From assembly GCF_900099805.1 (NCBI RefSeq), contig NZ_FNDR01000003.1, positions 434,001 through 498,000 of the forward strand: a stretch of 64,000 nt of DNA. Direction: 5' to 3'. This stretch comes from Variovorax sp. OV700. GTDB lineage: Bacteria; Pseudomonadota; Gammaproteobacteria; Burkholderiales; Burkholderiaceae_C. Made by a program: the position numbers and the translations under genes. The number at the start of each line of letters is the position of its first letter. The first letter of the stretch is position 1. The notes under the pieces were generated by a model that did no database searches, was not told where the DNA came from, and saw only the letters and a list, made by a program, of their open reading frames with translations. Positions 16,501 through 26,298 of this stretch are shown here, one piece after another.

Positions 16501-17052
16501 TCAGCGCCGCGTGATCACCGCGCAAGCGGTGCGCGGGCCGGAGTTGCCGGCCGGCTGGGTCGTGAAATCGTCGCGGTCGCGGTGCACCACGAGCGCGCGG
16601 CCTACCACGTTGTTGGTGGCGCCTTCGGTCAGCGAAATGGTGTGATCGTCGACGCTGAAGCGCGCCACGCCGCTGGCGTCGGCCACCAGGCTCGGCAGTT
16701 CGCCGGCATGGCTCCCCGGCGCGCCGAACTTGCCGTGCGTGCCGCCGGTGGGGTTGAAGTGGCCGCCCGAGGCATTGCCGTTGTCGCCGCAGTCGCCCTT
16801 TTCATGGATGTGGAAACCGTGCTCGCTGCCCGGTGCCAGGCCGCGCACTTCGCCGGCCACGCGCACGCCGTGGTCCAGGGCGGTGAAGGTCACCGAGCCC
16901 CGTGTCGGATTGGGCGAGATCGCCGCGGTCGGCGTCAGTTCGGCGGCCGCGCTCGGCTTGCCGCCCATCATGCTGCTCATACCGCCGCAGGCGGAGAGCA
17001 GGGCGCCGGCGAGAAGAGCGGTGCCGGTGGCGGCGAAAAGGCGATGGTTCAT
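16501..17052 (-). CDS. sodC: Cu,Zn superoxide dismutase, lipoprotein form, with altered zinc ligand
   Basis: Periplasmic enzyme that dismutates superoxide. Of 183 residues, 1-22 are a lipoprotein signal (LLSAC, Cys22). Copper ligands His81, His83, bridging His98 and His157 are present, as are zinc ligands His106 and His115 and the disulfide pair Cys88/Cys177. The fourth zinc ligand, Asp in nearly all family members (H-x-G-D), is Glu118 here (SHAGELPSL, codon GAA). Glu can bind zinc but changes the geometry. It overlaps chaC by 4 bases (ATGA), so the two are translationally coupled. It converges on the nucleotidyltransferase gene 4 bases away. Confidence 0.94.
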   Translation of the reverse strand: MNHRLFAATGTALLAGALLSACGGMSSMMGGKPSAAAELTPTAAISPNPTRGSVTFTALDHGVRVAGEVRGLAPGSEHGFHIHEKGDCGDNGNASGGHFNPTGGTHGKFGAPGSHAGELPSLVADASGVARFSVDDHTISLTEGATNNVVGRALVVHRDRDDFTTQPAGNSGPRTACAVITRR

Positions 17053-17840
17053 GGTTTTTCCTTTTTGGAAGATGGGTTCGGAGACCCCGGAACATATACC
17101 GGACCCGGCGGCGTACCGCAATCGGCGGCTGCCTCGGACTGCTTTTGCTGCGCCTCTTTGGCGTCTTGCTCCTGCTGTTCCTGCTTCTCGTGCGCCAGCG
17201 CCACCAGCCGCGCCAGGGCCGCGTCGTGGATCGAATGCCGGCGCAGCTCCAGCAAGGTCTGGCGCGCATAGTCGAGCGAGCTGCCGTAGCGGCCGACCGC
17301 ATGGGTGAAGATGTGGCGGTAGCGATCGTCGCTGAGTTCGCCGGTGAAGTTGGGGCTGCGCCTCGACAGGGTGAAGGCCAGCGCGCGCACGGGGCCTTCG
17401 GGCGTGTTGCACTGCAGCCACCTGGGGTCGTACACGCCGGTCGGCATCTCGCGCAGCCAGAGCCTGCGAAGCGTATCCAGGCCGTGCGCCGAAGGCACCC
17501 GGAACACCATGCCGCGGCAGCTGCCGCCCGAGAGCAGGCCGAAGACGAGACCCGGCGTCTGCACGCTGCCGCGGTTGATGCGGCTCCACATCTTCAGTGC
17601 CCGATGCCACCCGTGCACCCAGGCCTGCCGACGCTCGACAAAGTCGAACTCCGGGCGCCAGATGAGCGAGCCATAGCCGAAGAGCCACAGATCCTCGCGG
17701 CCACCCCAGTCGGCAATGGCCTGTTCGAGCATGGGCTGCGGGTCGCGCAGCGGCCGGGGCATGGGGTCCAGTCCCGGTGGCCCAGGGTCTGGCGCAGGTC
17801 CCGAAGGGGCGGCGCCTACAATTTCGTGATCATGGTTCAC
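17049..17840 (-). CDS. chaC: Glutathione-specific gamma-glutamylcyclotransferase (ChaC family)
   Basis: Cleaves glutathione to 5-oxoproline and Cys-Gly in the cytosol. The 263-residue protein has the GGCT substrate loop YGSLIW (56-61), the WRPEFDF strand, and the catalytic Glu in REMPTGVY (Glu131). ChaC proteins are about 180-230 residues, so the extra length is an N-terminal Pro-rich stretch of about 45 residues and a charged C-terminal tail rich in Glu, Gln and Lys (HEKQEQQEQDAKEAQQKQSE, about 220-239). It overlaps the sodC start by 4 bases. A redox-linked operon with periplasmic SodC is a plausible reading. It diverges from the OmpA-like membrane gene. Confidence 0.93.
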   Translation of the reverse strand: MNHDHEIVGAAPSGPAPDPGPPGLDPMPRPLRDPQPMLEQAIADWGGREDLWLFGYGSLIWRPEFDFVERRQAWVHGWHRALKMWSRINRGSVQTPGLVFGLLSGGSCRGMVFRVPSAHGLDTLRRLWLREMPTGVYDPRWLQCNTPEGPVRALAFTLSRRSPNFTGELSDDRYRHIFTHAVGRYGSSLDYARQTLLELRRHSIHDAALARLVALAHEKQEQQEQDAKEAQQKQSEAAADCGTPPGPVYVPGSPNPSSKKEKP

Positions 17841-17888
17841 CGCACCATTATTTACCGACCTCTACTTTCCTACGGAGTACGCCCCCTC

Positions 17889-18437
17889 ATGAGTGACGAC
17901 GACAGCCAGCAAAATTTCATCCTCGGATTTCTCCTGGCATTGATTGCGCTGGTGATCTTCTTTGTCGTGGGTATCGCGGTCTGGCACAAGGGGCACGCCG
18001 CGGCGCCGGCCACTGCCAAGCCCGCTGTGGCGGCCGTTGCAGCGGCGCCCGCTCCCACCGCAACGGTGGCCGAAGTAACCGAGACGGTGACGGTCGTGAT
18101 CCCTGACGGCGCGAGCATCCGCGTGGCCAACGGCGTGGTGAACTTCTATTTCGCCACAGGCAGTGCCGATCTCGCGCCCGGGGCGGCCGAGGCGCTGGCG
18201 GCGGTCATCAAGGGCGTGGAGAGCGGCCGCAAGGCGGTGGTCTCCGGCTTTCACGACACCACGGGCGACGCGACCACCAACGAGCAGCTTGCCAAGAAGC
18301 GCGCCGACACGGTGCGCGACGTGCTGGTAGGCCTGGGCGTGCCGGCCAGCAAGGTCGACCTGCAGAAGCCCGCGGTCACCGCGGGGTCGGGCAACAACGC
18401 CGAGGCGCGCCGCGTCGAGGTCAAGCTGGTCGACTGA
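17889..18437 (+). CDS. OmpA-like peptidoglycan-binding protein with one membrane anchor
   Basis: A 182-residue protein. A single helix (FILGFLLALIALVIFFVVGI, about residues 9-28) is followed by an Ala/Pro-rich linker of about 35 residues and a C-terminal OmpA domain (YFATGSADL, VSGFHDTTGD, NEQLAKKRADTVRDVLVGLG, ARRVEVKL). It should sit in the inner membrane with the OmpA domain in the periplasm, tethering the membrane to peptidoglycan. ATG 17889 has a good ribosome site, TACGGAGT, just upstream. There is no signal-peptidase site, so the helix is an anchor. It diverges from chaC across 48 bases. Confidence 0.85.
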   Translation: MSDDDSQQNFILGFLLALIALVIFFVVGIAVWHKGHAAAPATAKPAVAAVAAAPAPTATVAEVTETVTVVIPDGASIRVANGVVNFYFATGSADLAPGAAEALAAVIKGVESGRKAVVSGFHDTTGDATTNEQLAKKRADTVRDVLVGLGVPASKVDLQKPAVTAGSGNNAEARRVEVKLVD

Positions 18438-18538
18438 CAACCCCCGCTCGTGCCGCTCGACTGGCGCGGACGGTAAATCCGTATCGCCGGGGTGGTGGAT
18501 TTCCATCGGCCCCGTGCCTGCTGTCTTGGTACTATTGA

Positions 18539-18566
18539 CTTTCGAGTCGAAGGTCGCGAAAGCGAC
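18539..18566 (+). other. Two mutually exclusive hairpins in the edd leader
   Basis: GTCGC GAAA GCGAC (18553-18566) is a perfect 5-bp stem closed by a GNRA-type tetraloop. CTTTCG (18539-18544) is also complementary to CGAAAG (18557-18562), which overlaps that hairpin, so only one can form. It lies 38 bases before edd. No known riboswitch class is matched. No HexR-like site is recognised in the 167-base gap. Confidence 0.35.
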
Positions 18567-18604
18567 AGTGCCGACATGCCGGCCACGCGACCGAACACAT
18601 CCCC

Positions 18605-20424
<1,820 letters not shown>

Positions 20425-20434
<10 letters not shown>

Positions 20435-21069
20435 AAAACAACAAACTCACCGCGCTCGACGTCATGCGCGATGCACCGGTCATCCCGGTCATCGTGCTGA
20501 ACGACGTCAAACATGCCGTCCCGTTGGCGCGCGCGCTGGTGGCCGGCGGCATCCGCATGCTCGAAGTCACGCTGCGCACGCCGCAGGCGCTGGAATGCAT
20601 CGAAGCCATTGCGCGCGACGTGCCCGATGCCGTGGCTGGCGCGGGCACCATCCGCAGCGCCGCCGATGCGCAGGCCTCGGCGCTCGCCGGCGCCAGGTTT
20701 GGCGTGAGCCCGGGCTACACGCGCGCGGTCGGCAAGGCCTGCCACGACCTCGGCCTGCCGTTGCTGCCGGGCGTGGCCACGGGCAGCGAGATCATGCTGG
20801 CGCAGGAAGACGGCTACACCGAGCTCAAGTTCTTCCCGGCGCTGCAGGCGGGCGGCCTGCCCATGCTCAAGGCGTGGCAAGGGCCGTTCGGTGATGTCAC
20901 CTTCTGCCCCACCGGCGGTATCCACGCGGGCAATGCGGCCGAGTTTCTCGCGCTCTCCAACGTGGCGTGCGTGGGCGGTTCCTGGATCGTGCCGACCGAC
21001 GCCATCCGCGACGGCAACTGGGCGCTGATCGAGCAACTGGCACGCGCGGCGAGCCAGCTGCCGCGCTGA
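20425..21069 (+). CDS. eda: KDPG / 4-hydroxy-2-oxoglutarate aldolase
   Basis: Class I aldolase that splits 2-keto-3-deoxy-6-phosphogluconate into pyruvate and glyceraldehyde-3-phosphate. The 214-residue protein has the catalytic Glu47 in MLEVTLRT and the Schiff-base Lys135 in TELKFFPA. The phosphate-binding GPF and PTGGI loops are present. The start at 20425 has AGGAG about 9 bases upstream and lies inside the end of edd (10-base overlap). A related aldolase, DgoA, at 35072-35713 uses the galacto form of the substrate. The HAD gene follows after 2 bases, so it shares the transcript. Confidence 0.96.
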
Positions 21070-21071
21070 CC

Positions 21072-21800
21072 ATGCGCGCGGATTTCGACGCGAGCGACCT
21101 GAAGGTCATCGCGTTCGACGTTTTCGGCACCGTGGTCGACTGGCACAGCGGCATTGCCGCCGAGGCCGAGCTTGCGTTGCCCGGTGTCGATGGCGCCACC
21201 TTCGCACTGGCCTGGCGCGCCGGCTATTTGCCCGCGATGAGGTCCGTGATGGAGCGCATCGCAGCGGGCGAGGGAGGCTTCACGCTGCTCGACGAACTGC
21301 ACCTCAGCATGCTCGAGCAGGTGCTGCACGATTTCGGCCTGACCGGGCAACTCGATACCGCCGCCAAGCGCCACTTGAGCCGCGCTTGGCATCGGTTGCC
21401 GGCCTGGCCCGATGCGGTCGAGGGGCTCACGCGCCTGAAGAGCAAGTTCACCATCTGCACGCTCTCCAACGGCAACATCGGCCTGCTCACCGAAATGGCC
21501 AAGCGGGCCGGGCTGCCCTGGGACTGCGTGCTCTCGGCCGAGGTGTTCAAGGCCTACAAGCCCGACCCGCGCACCTACCTGGGCGTGGCGGGCGTCTTCG
21601 ACGCGACGCCCGGGCAGGTCATGCTGGCCGCGGCGCATCACGACGACCTGGCCGCGGCGCGTGTGTGCGGCCTCAAGACCGCCTACATCGAACGGCCCCA
21701 CGAATTCGGCAGCGCGCAGTCCAAGGACGTTTCTCCCAACGCTGAGAACAACCTGCACGCCCGCGACATCAACCAGCTGGCGGATCTGTTGGGCTGCTGA
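21072..21800 (+). CDS. Haloacid dehalogenase type II family hydrolase
   Basis: A 242-residue HAD hydrolase. Motif I is [11 protein letters not shown] with nucleophile Asp16, motif II LSNGN, motif III Lys in AYKPDPR and motif [14 protein letters not shown], as in the L-2-haloacid dehalogenase branch. The acceptor Asp uses an ester intermediate. The true substrate may be a 2-haloacid or a phosphate ester and cannot be told apart here. ATG 21072 is 2 bases after the eda stop; the gene is therefore the third member of edd-eda transcript, but no metabolic link to the pathway is known. It converges on the acyltransferase gene, 9 bases away. Confidence 0.88.
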   Translation: MRADFDASDLKVIAFDVFGTVVDWHSGIAAEAELALPGVDGATFALAWRAGYLPAMRSVMERIAAGEGGFTLLDELHLSMLEQVLHDFGLTGQLDTAAKRHLSRAWHRLPAWPDAVEGLTRLKSKFTICTLSNGNIGLLTEMAKRAGLPWDCVLSAEVFKAYKPDPRTYLGVAGVFDATPGQVMLAAAHHDDLAAARVCGLKTAYIERPHEFGSAQSKDVSPNAENNLHARDINQLADLLGC

Positions 21801-21809
21801 GCGTGACGC

Positions 21810-22871
21810 TCACCTGGCCCTGGCTGCGCCCAGGGATTTCGCGGACTTGATCATGCCTCGCATCATCTGGGTGAGCGGGAATTCCACGAACCTGTAGACC
21901 ATGTGCGAAGCCCAGAACGAGGCGACGCAGACCGCAGCGGCAATGGCAAGGATTTGGGCCGGCGAGGCGAGTCCGAGCGCCTTTACCGCGATGGGAATGG
22001 CCACCAATATGAACGGGTGAAAAAGGTACAGCGAATAGGAGCTGTCCCCAATGGCCAGAATCGTGCGTGCCTTGGCCCACACCGATCCGAGCATGATGAT
22101 TCCGATGAACATCATGGCCGACGGGATTGCCAGTGCAAACCCCCGGAATTCGCTGTTTCCCAAGCCTCGCGAAATGGCCAGGTAGGCGAGAAGAGCGCCG
22201 GCGGTGGTCAAGACAATCGACAAGGGAATGTGCTGCCGCAGCAGCCCCTTCTTGAATGTGACGCCAATGGCGACGCCGAACGCGAACTCCACGAACAAGG
22301 AAAAATTCATCACCTTGGGGTCGATACCGGAGAGCAGCCCGATGAACGATGCGACGGCCAATACGAGGCAGGCGATGTAGGCGTTCCTTGGCTTTGCCAC
22401 GGGAAGTGCGACAAGTGCCCACAGCCCGTAGAAGATGATCTCGTAGGTCAGCGTCCAGCCGTTGTTGACCAGATAGGGCGCCGAGGTCGGCCACAAAAAG
22501 AAGGACGCGGCGACGTCCGTCGCTTCTTTCGCGTTGCTGTTGATCAGCTTGGGCGCAATGATGAAAACGAGCAGCGCCAGCAGCGAGAGTCCCCAGTAAA
22601 GCGGAAAGACTCTCACGATCCGCTTTTCCATGAACTCCACGTGCGTCATCGTCTTGTTCGCGGTGACGAAGTAGATGATGAAGCCGCTGATCATGAAGAA
22701 GACATCCACCCCGATGATCCCGAAATCGAACAGGGGAATCGCGCCGCCGGACAAAGCATGCGCCTTTTGGGCCGCGTGGTGAATGACGACCAGGAGGGCG
22801 GCGATGCCTCGTCCGGCCTGGATGGATTCGACGTACTGGGGCTGATCGACCGCAATGGATTGGGACTTCAC
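21810..22871 (-). CDS. Acyltransferase 3 family membrane protein
   Basis: A 353-residue integral membrane protein with about ten hydrophobic helices. The family's conserved Arg and His lie near the first helix (RGIAALLVVIHHAAQ, Arg21 and His31), with the FFMISGFII segment of helix two and MEKRIVRVFPLYW following. Members transfer acetyl or succinyl groups to O-antigen, exopolysaccharide, Nod factor or similar sugars. The start overlaps the upstream membrane gene by 4 bases (ATGA). G+C is visibly lower than in flanking genes. This gene and its partner look like a polysaccharide modification cassette. The acyl donor and acceptor are unknown. Confidence 0.9.
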   Translation of the reverse strand: MKSQSIAVDQPQYVESIQAGRGIAALLVVIHHAAQKAHALSGGAIPLFDFGIIGVDVFFMISGFIIYFVTANKTMTHVEFMEKRIVRVFPLYWGLSLLALLVFIIAPKLINSNAKEATDVAASFFLWPTSAPYLVNNGWTLTYEIIFYGLWALVALPVAKPRNAYIACLVLAVASFIGLLSGIDPKVMNFSLFVEFAFGVAIGVTFKKGLLRQHIPLSIVLTTAGALLAYLAISRGLGNSEFRGFALAIPSAMMFIGIIMLGSVWAKARTILAIGDSSYSLYLFHPFILVAIPIAVKALGLASPAQILAIAAAVCVASFWASHMVYRFVEFPLTQMMRGMIKSAKSLGAARAR

Positions 22872-24112
22872 GAAGTGCGATCCTGGGCAAGGGGACGAGC
22901 AAAGGCCGCAGCGGCGGGAGTCGTCGTGGGGGCGGTCGTAGAAGTGACGGCTTGCCTGCGCCGCAGCAGTTTTTCCTGCGCCAGTTCGCTTTTCTGCACC
23001 AGCGCCAAGGCTGAAAAAACAAGCGGGCTCACGATGGCGAAGTGGCGGGCGAACGAACCGAAATCAGGCTCGAACACGCCCTCGATGATGAGAAAAGCCA
23101 GCGGTGCCAACGCCACCTTGCCGGCCTGGATCAGATTTTTGCTGTCGGATTTGACGCCCTTGACGATCGCTTTCACCATCCAGATGAAGGTAAAGGGCAT
23201 GATCGAAATGAATGCCAACTGGCTGACCGATCCAAAACGCAAAAGCTCGAGAGGAAATGCCAGGCGGAAAAATGTGATCGTGGCATTCAGTGCCTGGAGC
23301 ATCGCATTGTCGGAAGCAATGACCGCATCGATGACCGTACGCGATCCTTCGGCGCCCACGTCTCTGTTTTCATTGACCGCGGCGCGGGCGAAGTCGAGCG
23401 TTGCGCCCAATGCAATCTGGAACGTCAGCGACAGCGCGATGTAGATCAAAACGATGACAACAAACAGCCTGAATACGGTGAGCTGATTTCTTACGAGTCT
23501 CAATCCGAGCCAGGTGGCGCTGACCAGCAGCCAGTATTTTCTGACCACCCAGCCGTAGACCGTGGAAGATAAAAACCACGTGAGCCCGAACCCGCTGTGC
23601 TGCGCCGCCATGATCGAAAGCAGCACCACGCAGGCGGAGAGCATGTCCTTCGAAAGGACCGAAAGAAAAATGGCCCTGATGAAACCCCATCCCAGCGAAA
23701 CAAGAAAAACGCCGAGGGATATCCGGCTGAATTGAAATATCGGTATGAGGGTGAGCGAGACGCTCAGCAGGGCGCCCGCAATCGGAGCCGTCTTGGCACT
23801 CAGCCCCACCGATTCGAGGAGGAAAGCGCTGCATGCGTAGGAGTTTCTTTCCTCCACCGACGTGGAGGCGATCTGGCAGGAGTCGGCGCCGAAAAAACTC
23901 AACAGCGTTTCTTCATCAGGAAAATTCTGAGCGGCCGTGTCGTGGTAAGCAAAAGGTATTGCTCCCACAATCAGGGCGGCAAACAAAAATATGATGAGCG
24001 ATATAGCCGGATCAATGGCTTTGCCGCGGATGCTGAGAATGGTCAATGGCTGGCCGCTTGGAAGAAGCGCAAAGGTAGAAAATAGTTCAAAGGCGCGCCA
24101 CCGGAGATTCAT
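22868..24112 (-). CDS. Polytopic membrane protein, possibly polysaccharide polymerase-like
   Basis: A 414-residue protein with about eleven hydrophobic helices and one large periplasmic loop near residues 60-100 (with two Cys) and another at 225-265. I recognise no named family. The late segment EPDFGSFARHFAIVSPLVF, just before a last hydrophobic stretch, recalls the R-H-x(5)-P-L end of several O-antigen and exopolysaccharide polymerase-like proteins, a weak inference. Coupling by a 4-base overlap to an acyltransferase 3 gene supports a role in surface polysaccharide. Codon use and G+C (roughly mid-50s by eye versus high-60s nearby) suggest acquisition by transfer. Confidence 0.7.
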   Translation of the reverse strand: MNLRWRAFELFSTFALLPSGQPLTILSIRGKAIDPAISLIIFLFAALIVGAIPFAYHDTAAQNFPDEETLLSFFGADSCQIASTSVEERNSYACSAFLLESVGLSAKTAPIAGALLSVSLTLIPIFQFSRISLGVFLVSLGWGFIRAIFLSVLSKDMLSACVVLLSIMAAQHSGFGLTWFLSSTVYGWVVRKYWLLVSATWLGLRLVRNQLTVFRLFVVIVLIYIALSLTFQIALGATLDFARAAVNENRDVGAEGSRTVIDAVIASDNAMLQALNATITFFRLAFPLELLRFGSVSQLAFISIMPFTFIWMVKAIVKGVKSDSKNLIQAGKVALAPLAFLIIEGVFEPDFGSFARHFAIVSPLVFSALALVQKSELAQEKLLRRRQAVTSTTAPTTTPAAAAFARPLAQDRTS

Positions 24113-24285
24113 CCGAATGGACGGGCTTGCCGAACTCTAAAGGTGCTTGATTGCGATTTCGGGAAACGGCGCGCGGAGCATTGAGCATCGGCGCCGTACC
24201 CGGAGAAAATACCAGCAAAGAATATGCCGATCGCCCGCGAAAAGGTGATCATTTGTATCCTCAATTCGCCGCGCTTCATTTTAAA

Positions 24286-24306
24286 CGGCCGCCCTCTTGG
24301 GGGCCG
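24286..24306 (-). terminator. Putative terminator of the GST-gloA operon
   Basis: On the minus strand CGGCCCCC and GGGCGGCCG form a GC stem with a short AAGA loop and one bulge, followed by TTTAAAAT. It lies 43 bases downstream of gloA. The rest of the 236-base gap (24113-24348) is A/T-richer and shows no gene. Confidence 0.55.
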
Positions 24307-24348
24307 CTTGGTCCGGGCGCGGGGGCGGCGTCAGGCCGCAGCGCGGGG

Positions 24349-24786
24349 CTAAGAGGCGCGCAATGCGTCGGCTCCGGCTCCCGGCCGGCCGTCGACTTTC
24401 GATTTGTCTTGTATCAATTCGACCTTGTAGCCATCGGGATCGGTCACGAAGGCGATCACCGTGGTGCCGCCCTTCACCGGGCCGGCTTCTCGCGTGACCT
24501 TGCCGCCGGCTGCCTTGATCTTCTCGCAGGCGGCATAGGCGTCGGGCACGCCAAGCGCGATGTGGCCGTAGGCGGTGCCCAGCTCGTAGTTTTCTGTGCC
24601 CCAGTTGTAGGTCAGCTCGATCTCGGCCTGCTCGGGGTTGCCGTTGCCGTAGCCGAGGAAGGCGAGGCTGTATTTGTACTCGGGGTTCTCCGAGGTGCGC
24701 AGCAGGTTCATGCCCAGCACCTGGGTGTAGAAGTCGATCGAGCGCTGGAGGTTGCCGACGCGCAGCATGGTGTGGAGGAATCGCAT
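24349..24786 (-). CDS. gloA: Lactoylglutathione lyase (glyoxalase I)
   Basis: Converts the hemithioacetal of methylglyoxal and glutathione to S-lactoylglutathione. The 145-residue protein carries the four metal ligands of the beta-alpha-beta-beta-beta fold: His5 in [10 protein letters not shown], Glu in [10 protein letters not shown], His in YGHIALGV and Glu in YKVELIQ. The glutathione-contacting Arg ([10 protein letters not shown]) is intact. Its C-terminus is about ten residues longer than the E. coli enzyme. ATG 24786 is used; the longer frame reads through the GST gene's 3' end. It lies 41 bases after the GST gene on the same strand, so both glutathione-using genes are likely one transcript. 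Confidence 0.95.
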   Translation of the reverse strand: MRFLHTMLRVGNLQRSIDFYTQVLGMNLLRTSENPEYKYSLAFLGYGNGNPEQAEIELTYNWGTENYELGTAYGHIALGVPDAYAACEKIKAAGGKVTREAGPVKGGTTVIAFVTDPDGYKVELIQDKSKVDGRPGAGADALRAS

Positions 24787-24827
24787 CTCGTGGTATTTCT
24801 GGTGAGGGGAAGGAACGCCGATTTTCG

Positions 24828-25508
24828 TTATTGCGCGAGCTCGAGCAAGTGCGCCTCGTGCTTGCGCAAGAACTCGCGCAGGTGCTGCGGATACTCCGGC
24901 ACCACGGCGCTCTGCACACTGGGGCGCACCGCCAGCGCATGGCGCCATGCGTTCACCTTCGGCAAGGCGTCGAAGATGTGTGAGTTGCTGATCTCATCGA
25001 ACACTTCGAAGTAGCGAAAGATCGGCGCAAAGACGGCGTCCACCAGGCTGAAATGGACGCCCGCGAAGAAGGGCCCCGCCCCCAGCGCGGCTTCGACGCG
25101 CTCGAACTTGGCGGCCAGCGCCAGGCGCTTCTGCTCGAACACTTCGGCATCGCGCGTGGTTTCGTAGCCCCACAGGTCGCCGAGGATGGCCGAGCCGAAT
25201 TCCATCCACGCGCGGTGCTCGGCGCGGGTGAGCGGGTCTTCGGGATGCAGGCGCGGCCCCGGCTGCGTTTCTTCCAAGTATTCGCAGATCACGTTGCTCT
25301 CGAACAGCACCGCTTCGCTGCCGTCGGGCCGCTGAAGCCGCAGCAGCGGCACCTTGCCGAGCGGCGAGATGGCGACGAACCAATCGGGCTTGTTGGCAAG
25401 GTCGATCACGACGCGCTCGAACGGCACGTTCTTTTCGGCCAGTGCGATGGCCGCGCGCTGCACATAAGGGCACAGCAGGTGGCTGACGAGGGTGAGTGGC
25501 TTGGACAT
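24828..25508 (-). CDS. Glutathione S-transferase family protein
   Basis: A 226-residue GST. The N-terminal thioredoxin-like domain has [10 protein letters not shown] with a catalytic-type Cys13, as in omega- or DHAR/Cys-GST branches, and the cis-Pro loop GKVPLLRL followed by [12 protein letters not shown] (glutathione gamma-Glu contact). The C-terminal helical domain runs from about residue 90. A Cys rather than Ser/Tyr at the active site favours thiol transfer or deglutathionylation over conjugation. It is upstream of gloA in the same direction. The ligand is unknown. Confidence 0.9.
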   Translation of the reverse strand: MSKPLTLVSHLLCPYVQRAAIALAEKNVPFERVVIDLANKPDWFVAISPLGKVPLLRLQRPDGSEAVLFESNVICEYLEETQPGPRLHPEDPLTRAEHRAWMEFGSAILGDLWGYETTRDAEVFEQKRLALAAKFERVEAALGAGPFFAGVHFSLVDAVFAPIFRYFEVFDEISNSHIFDALPKVNAWRHALAVRPSVQSAVVPEYPQHLREFLRKHEAHLLELAQ

Positions 25509-25614
25509 GGCGGTTGCGTTTCCGGAAGAAAAAAGTGAAGGGAGTGCGCCGCGATTCTTGCGGCCCCGAACAACCTTTTCCCGAAAAGCCCATTCGCCAA
25601 ATGGGCCGCTTGTG

Positions 25615-26298
25615 CTATTGAGCGGTATCCAGCCAGTGCGTGATCCTGCCCCCGTGCATCACCCCGACGCGGTCGGCCATGGCGTGGGCCTCGGCCTCGT
25701 TGTGGGTGACCAGGATGGCGGTCTGGCCGGCGCGTTTGAGGATGCCGCGCACCTCCGCCGTCAGGCGCTCGCGCGTGCCGCCGTCGAGGTTCGAAAAGGG
25801 CTCGTCGAGCAATAGCAGCGCAGGTGACGGTGCCAGCGCGCGGGCCAGCGCAATGCGCTGCTGCTGGCCGCCCGACAACTCATGCGGAAAGCGCTCGCCG
25901 GCATCGGCCAGGCCGACCAGCGCCAGCATCTCGGCCACGCGCGCCTGCTGCAACGCACGGCTCGAACGGCGGAGGCCGAAGGCCACGTTCTGGCCCGCCG
26001 ACAGATGAGGAAACAGCGCGTATTCCTGGAACATCATGCCCACGTGCCGTTGCTCGGGCGGCAGGTGCACCTCTCGCGAAGAGAGCAGCACTTCGCCGAG
26101 CCGGATGGAGCCGGCTCGCAGCGGCTCGAAGCCCGCAATCGCGCGCAGCACCGTGGTCTTGCCGCACCCCGAAGGTCCGAAGAGGCATGCAATTTCACCT
26201 GCGGGCAGCGACAGCGAGAAGTCGCTCACCACGGTGTGCAGGCCGCGCGGTGTTTCGTAGGCGAGCTGGATCGATTCGATGGAAAGAGGGGAACTCAT
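25615..26298 (-). CDS. fbpC: Ferric iron ABC transporter ATP-binding protein
   Basis: ATPase of the FbpABC ferric importer. Walker A GPSGCGKT (40-47), Q-loop MMFQEYALFPHL, signature [16 protein letters not shown], Walker B ALLLLDEPFSNLD and the H-loop THNEAEA are all present. At 227 residues it consists of the nucleotide-binding domain only; classical FbpC/PotA-type proteins of about 350 residues carry a C-terminal regulatory domain, so this one lacks it. It overlaps the permease gene by 4 bases (ATGA) and ends the leftward operon. Confidence 0.9.
   Translation of the reverse strand: MSSPLSIESIQLAYETPRGLHTVVSDFSLSLPAGEIACLFGPSGCGKTTVLRAIAGFEPLRAGSIRLGEVLLSSREVHLPPEQRHVGMMFQEYALFPHLSAGQNVAFGLRRSSRALQQARVAEMLALVGLADAGERFPHELSGGQQQRIALARALAPSPALLLLDEPFSNLDGGTRERLTAEVRGILKRAGQTAILVTHNEAEAHAMADRVGVMHGGRITHWLDTAQ

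Noticed and set aside
24113..24348. Possible small gene or insertion scar next to the lower-G+C pair
   Set aside because: No frame with a ribosome site and no terminal inverted repeats or target duplications were seen.
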